Part shown: one piece after another, positions 62,901 to 64,000 of the stretch
Position numbering within the stretch: the stretch's first letter is position 1
Layout of the letters: each line of letters starts with the position of its first letter
Source: Agaribacillus aureus
GTDB lineage: Bacteria > Bacteroidota > Bacteroidia > Cytophagales > Cyclobacteriaceae
Assembly (NCBI GenBank): GCA_030442055.1
Contig: JAUJEB010000004.1
Span: forward strand, 248,001 to 312,000
Reading direction: 5' to 3'
DNA: 64,000 bases
The notes under the pieces: generated by a model
What the model was told of the DNA's origin: nothing
What the model saw: the letters and a program-made list of their open reading frames with translations, nothing else
Database searches by the model: none
Program-made: the position numbers and the translations under genes

Positions 62901-64000
62901 TACAGGATAAATTCTGGACTATTCAAAACCTTACCGCCGGTACAGTTGAATTGCCACGGCAAAATACCAACATGGTGGGTTATACACTGGGTAATCCGAC
63001 TAAAAGCTTTATAGATTATGCCATCACACTAGACATAGTATCCTTTAATAATTGTGTTGATGACACCACGATTGTAATCAGGGTTTATCCCGAACCTGAG
63101 GTAGATTTTAATGTTGTAGGACCTGATCCAAGTTGTGCACCTTATGAAGTTAGCTTTGAAAACATTTCCAACAATCCGGCAGGAACGAGTTACATCTGGA
63201 ACTGGGGAGATGGCACCTATTCTAATTTCAACGATTTGGATCCCGGTTACAGCACATCAGTAAACCATACATTTTTAAATACTTCCTACCTGTCCAACAG
63301 GTTAGTGAACGTAAAGTTGACTGCCATTACTCCTGATAATTGTATTACGGAAGTAACGAAGACTATCACACTCAACCCACAGATCATAGCCAACATTATG
63401 CCTGACCGAACCTCGGGATGTTCACCGTTAACAGTGAATTTTGATAACTTTTCCCAGGGTGATACCTCGCCCAACAGTGGCTGGTACTATACAGATCCCA
63501 CAACCGGGATAAGAAATAAATTTTCGGATGAATTTATCACGTCTCATACCTTCATTAACAACAGTGACGTGGATAAAACCTTCTTAATAGAATATGAAGC
63601 TATCAATGTCGGTGGTTGTACTGATATAGCAAGTACCTCAATAACCGTGCATCCCGAAATAACCGCCTCGTTTTCATTTCAGGGAGGCAGCGAAGCATGC
63701 AGCCCCTATCCTATCACCTTTTCGAATGACGTCATTAAAAGCGGGGTCACCTATGTATGGAACTGGGGAGATGGGAGTTTTAATGACACAACCACGGTTG
63801 AAAACAGCATTGTTCATATCTTTGAAAATGCCTCCACCAGTATTACTAAAAACTTCAATGTTGTTTTAACAGCGATCGACGAGCGCACAGGTTGTGAGGC
63901 GTCTACAAGTGAGATAATCACTATTTTCCCGACCATTGTCACCCGCGTGGAAGCAGATATTCCCCAGGGCTGTGGGCCACTACGGGTAAATTTCACTAAC
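59909..64000 (+). CDS. Giant PKD-repeat secreted protein (5' part; runs off the window)
   Basis: From the ATG at 59909 the frame appears open to the last base of the window, giving at least 1364 residues with no stop at the points I checked. It begins with a signal peptide (MIKLRYIILLIGMLGLINNT, ending VKGQ). Many PKD-type beta domains follow, with W-G-D-G motifs at residues about 67, 1099 and 1286, paired cysteines and recurrent G-C-x-P-L segments (for example TEGCGPLEVLFNENS). Such proteins in Bacteroidota are usually type IX secretion cargo with a gliding-motility-associated C-terminal domain, which would lie beyond this window. It is probably an adhesin or surface filament. Confidence 0.88.
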   Translation, partial: MIKLRYIILLIGMLGLINNTVKGQSCNPPPLPGLQFLANGIGCAPLDTRIETSFRHLNAGSEITIDWGDGSPVDVFITTATELNRIFTHTYPSNFMVCEYIVTATAVKNCVDRSSATISAEVTVWDDDQAGMNVSGPFYVCEGFAANIQFTDNSSWNCNPGTGLPNNDPRTLQWVYGIGGTTMQGVTVAGSASPPINYGTQYSANNPGSQSLNINVPATRPNGTPHAVGDRFYVQLNNWNFCNPQPMPPVTDAAFIEIVAPPQPIFETKLTDNSGPVKNDFCPGDVVYFDNDTPNQGANGYTWHIFDDPTGTNRISTSNNTNHSFSFTNSGQKLIRLYANATGVIGGCNVVYESTINIVDVPRADIQINTQAFDDDLIQFCEDTSLPTGYSVTFNNVSTGFLPNTEFYLDFYDENDVRFLFFASNFSTLTAKTVDFANPGIHKVILRAVDPVTTCETADTAYVEIYSRPVADFNVVGGTDICRGKLVDFEDLSVNFTGTWSGIPGDTITEYRWWFDYNGNPASSPDAVINNASNGDISHTFTAPGTYDVRLQVSKPFTNVCEIDRIIQVQVYDIPNASFTPDITEGCPDLPVTLTNTSFPQPTGITIDYNWIITDLFDNSVDIIPYGNPTVDTTFNFSHTRGDNNNHQYTIQLETTSNIGCVTLSPVETITVYPAPNSGFSSDFDPFALNCGSVTANFQIDTYTQSIPNIDEFVWTIDDGNGNVTTINNPPANTALSHTFTNNTSSILNYSVQLDVNLTTAGCVVPFRRLVRVNPLPGSDFNDVVVDQTCDFVTVNIDAVQKGLATYNWTLSAPTVNSPIFDDNFDLLFDRPEFVDGDLTVTMTLNTENLLGCASPSTTSKTFVIPRKDDINMDLTLVSNNTFCNYFNAQFENNSSASPAGTSWELFITRGSGIPQNVSGDVTGNLDGSGGGFNYLFTIAGDYLVELVATSPDGCIFKDSETLTVYPDVTASFMPNTTEGCGPLEVLFNENSYNQPDIQDKFWTIQNLTAGTVELPRQNTNMVGYTLGNPTKSFIDYAITLDIVSFNNCVDDTTIVIRVYPEPEVDFNVVGPDPSCAPYEVSFENISNNPAGTSYIWNWGDGTYSNFNDLDPGYSTSVNHTFLNTSYLSNRLVNVKLTAITPDNCITEVTKTITLNPQIIANIMPDRTSGCSPLTVNFDNFSQGDTSPNSGWYYTDPTTGIRNKFSDEFITSHTFINNSDVDKTFLIEYEAINVGGCTDIASTSITVHPEITASFSFQGGSEACSPYPITFSNDVIKSGVTYVWNWGDGSFNDTTTVENSIVHIFENASTSITKNFNVVLTAIDERTGCEASTSEIITIFPTIVTRVEADIPQGCGPLRVNFTN

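Noticed and set aside
1-64000. tRNA, rRNA, CRISPR arrays, prophage or insertion sequences
   Set aside because: No T-arm GGTTCGAAT-type sequences, no evenly spaced direct repeats, and no transposase, integrase or phage structural genes were found on reading either strand.

Overview
The window looks like a chromosomal segment of a free-living Bacteroidota bacterium, most likely of the Cytophagales type. Reasons: a protein with a C-terminal Por/type IX secretion sorting domain, a very large PKD-repeat secreted protein, families typical of the phylum (DUF5683, DUF4199, GSCFA, DUF4347), start sites without obvious Shine-Dalgarno sequences, and several promoters of the Bacteroidota form TTTG-N19-TAnnTTTG (best case upstream of rpsF). 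Genus cannot be fixed from sequence alone. I see no prophage, integrase, complete insertion sequence, CRISPR array, rRNA or tRNA.

Layout. 0-5 kb: a small membrane protein, a DUF4287/DUF5655 protein, a TPR sensor-regulator and two unrecognised lipoproteins. 5-11 kb: an accessory redox and stress block with two AraC-type regulators, a tautomerase, a short-chain dehydrogenase-like protein with an altered active site, an EamA exporter, an AhpD-like protein paired with a cupredoxin-like protein, and a peroxiredoxin-like protein. 11.2-12.9 kb: an AT-rich cluster of three small immunity-like genes (SUKH, DMP19/DUF4375, unknown), each preceded by a copy of a repeated palindromic element. 13.3-16.8 kb: a secreted BNR/sialidase-like protein and RecQ. 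17-19.5 kb: a membrane LuxR-type regulator, DUF4199, SRPBCC and a beta-barrel protein. 19.8-23.1 kb: a PEP-mutase-like protein overlapping Ada, then AlkD-like alkylation repair and a GNAT. 23.2-26.2 kb: a TetR-controlled ABC exporter with two operator palindromes. 26.5-31.3 kb: an M61-like protein with a broken HExxH motif, a secreted EEP-family phosphodiesterase-like protein, and a MoxR/VWA pair.

From 31.4 kb most genes are on the minus strand: a TPR protein, an LCM-type methyltransferase and a giant DUF4347 protein with three MAM-like repeats and a sorting domain. The rest is mainly conserved housekeeping: pnp-lgt, an L,D-transpeptidase, the 4.5S SRP RNA, a small transaldolase with a 68-residue conserved protein and an FtsE-type ATPase, GSCFA, rpsF-rpsR-rplI, a methyltransferase with apaG, ung, lepB, dapB, DUF5683, parB-parA-UPF0173, and pyrG-yidC. 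The last 4.1 kb is the 5' part of a huge PKD-repeat secreted protein that runs off the end of the window.

Functional links that the sequence supports: alkylation repair (Ada, AlkD) beside a drug-efflux-type ABC system; lipoprotein and envelope biogenesis (lgt, lepB, yidC, L,D-transpeptidase); segregation (ParAB). Most novelty is in pseudoenzyme-like variants (SDR, M61, VWA, cupredoxin), the repeat-punctuated immunity-like cluster, and several unexplained perfect inverted repeats.
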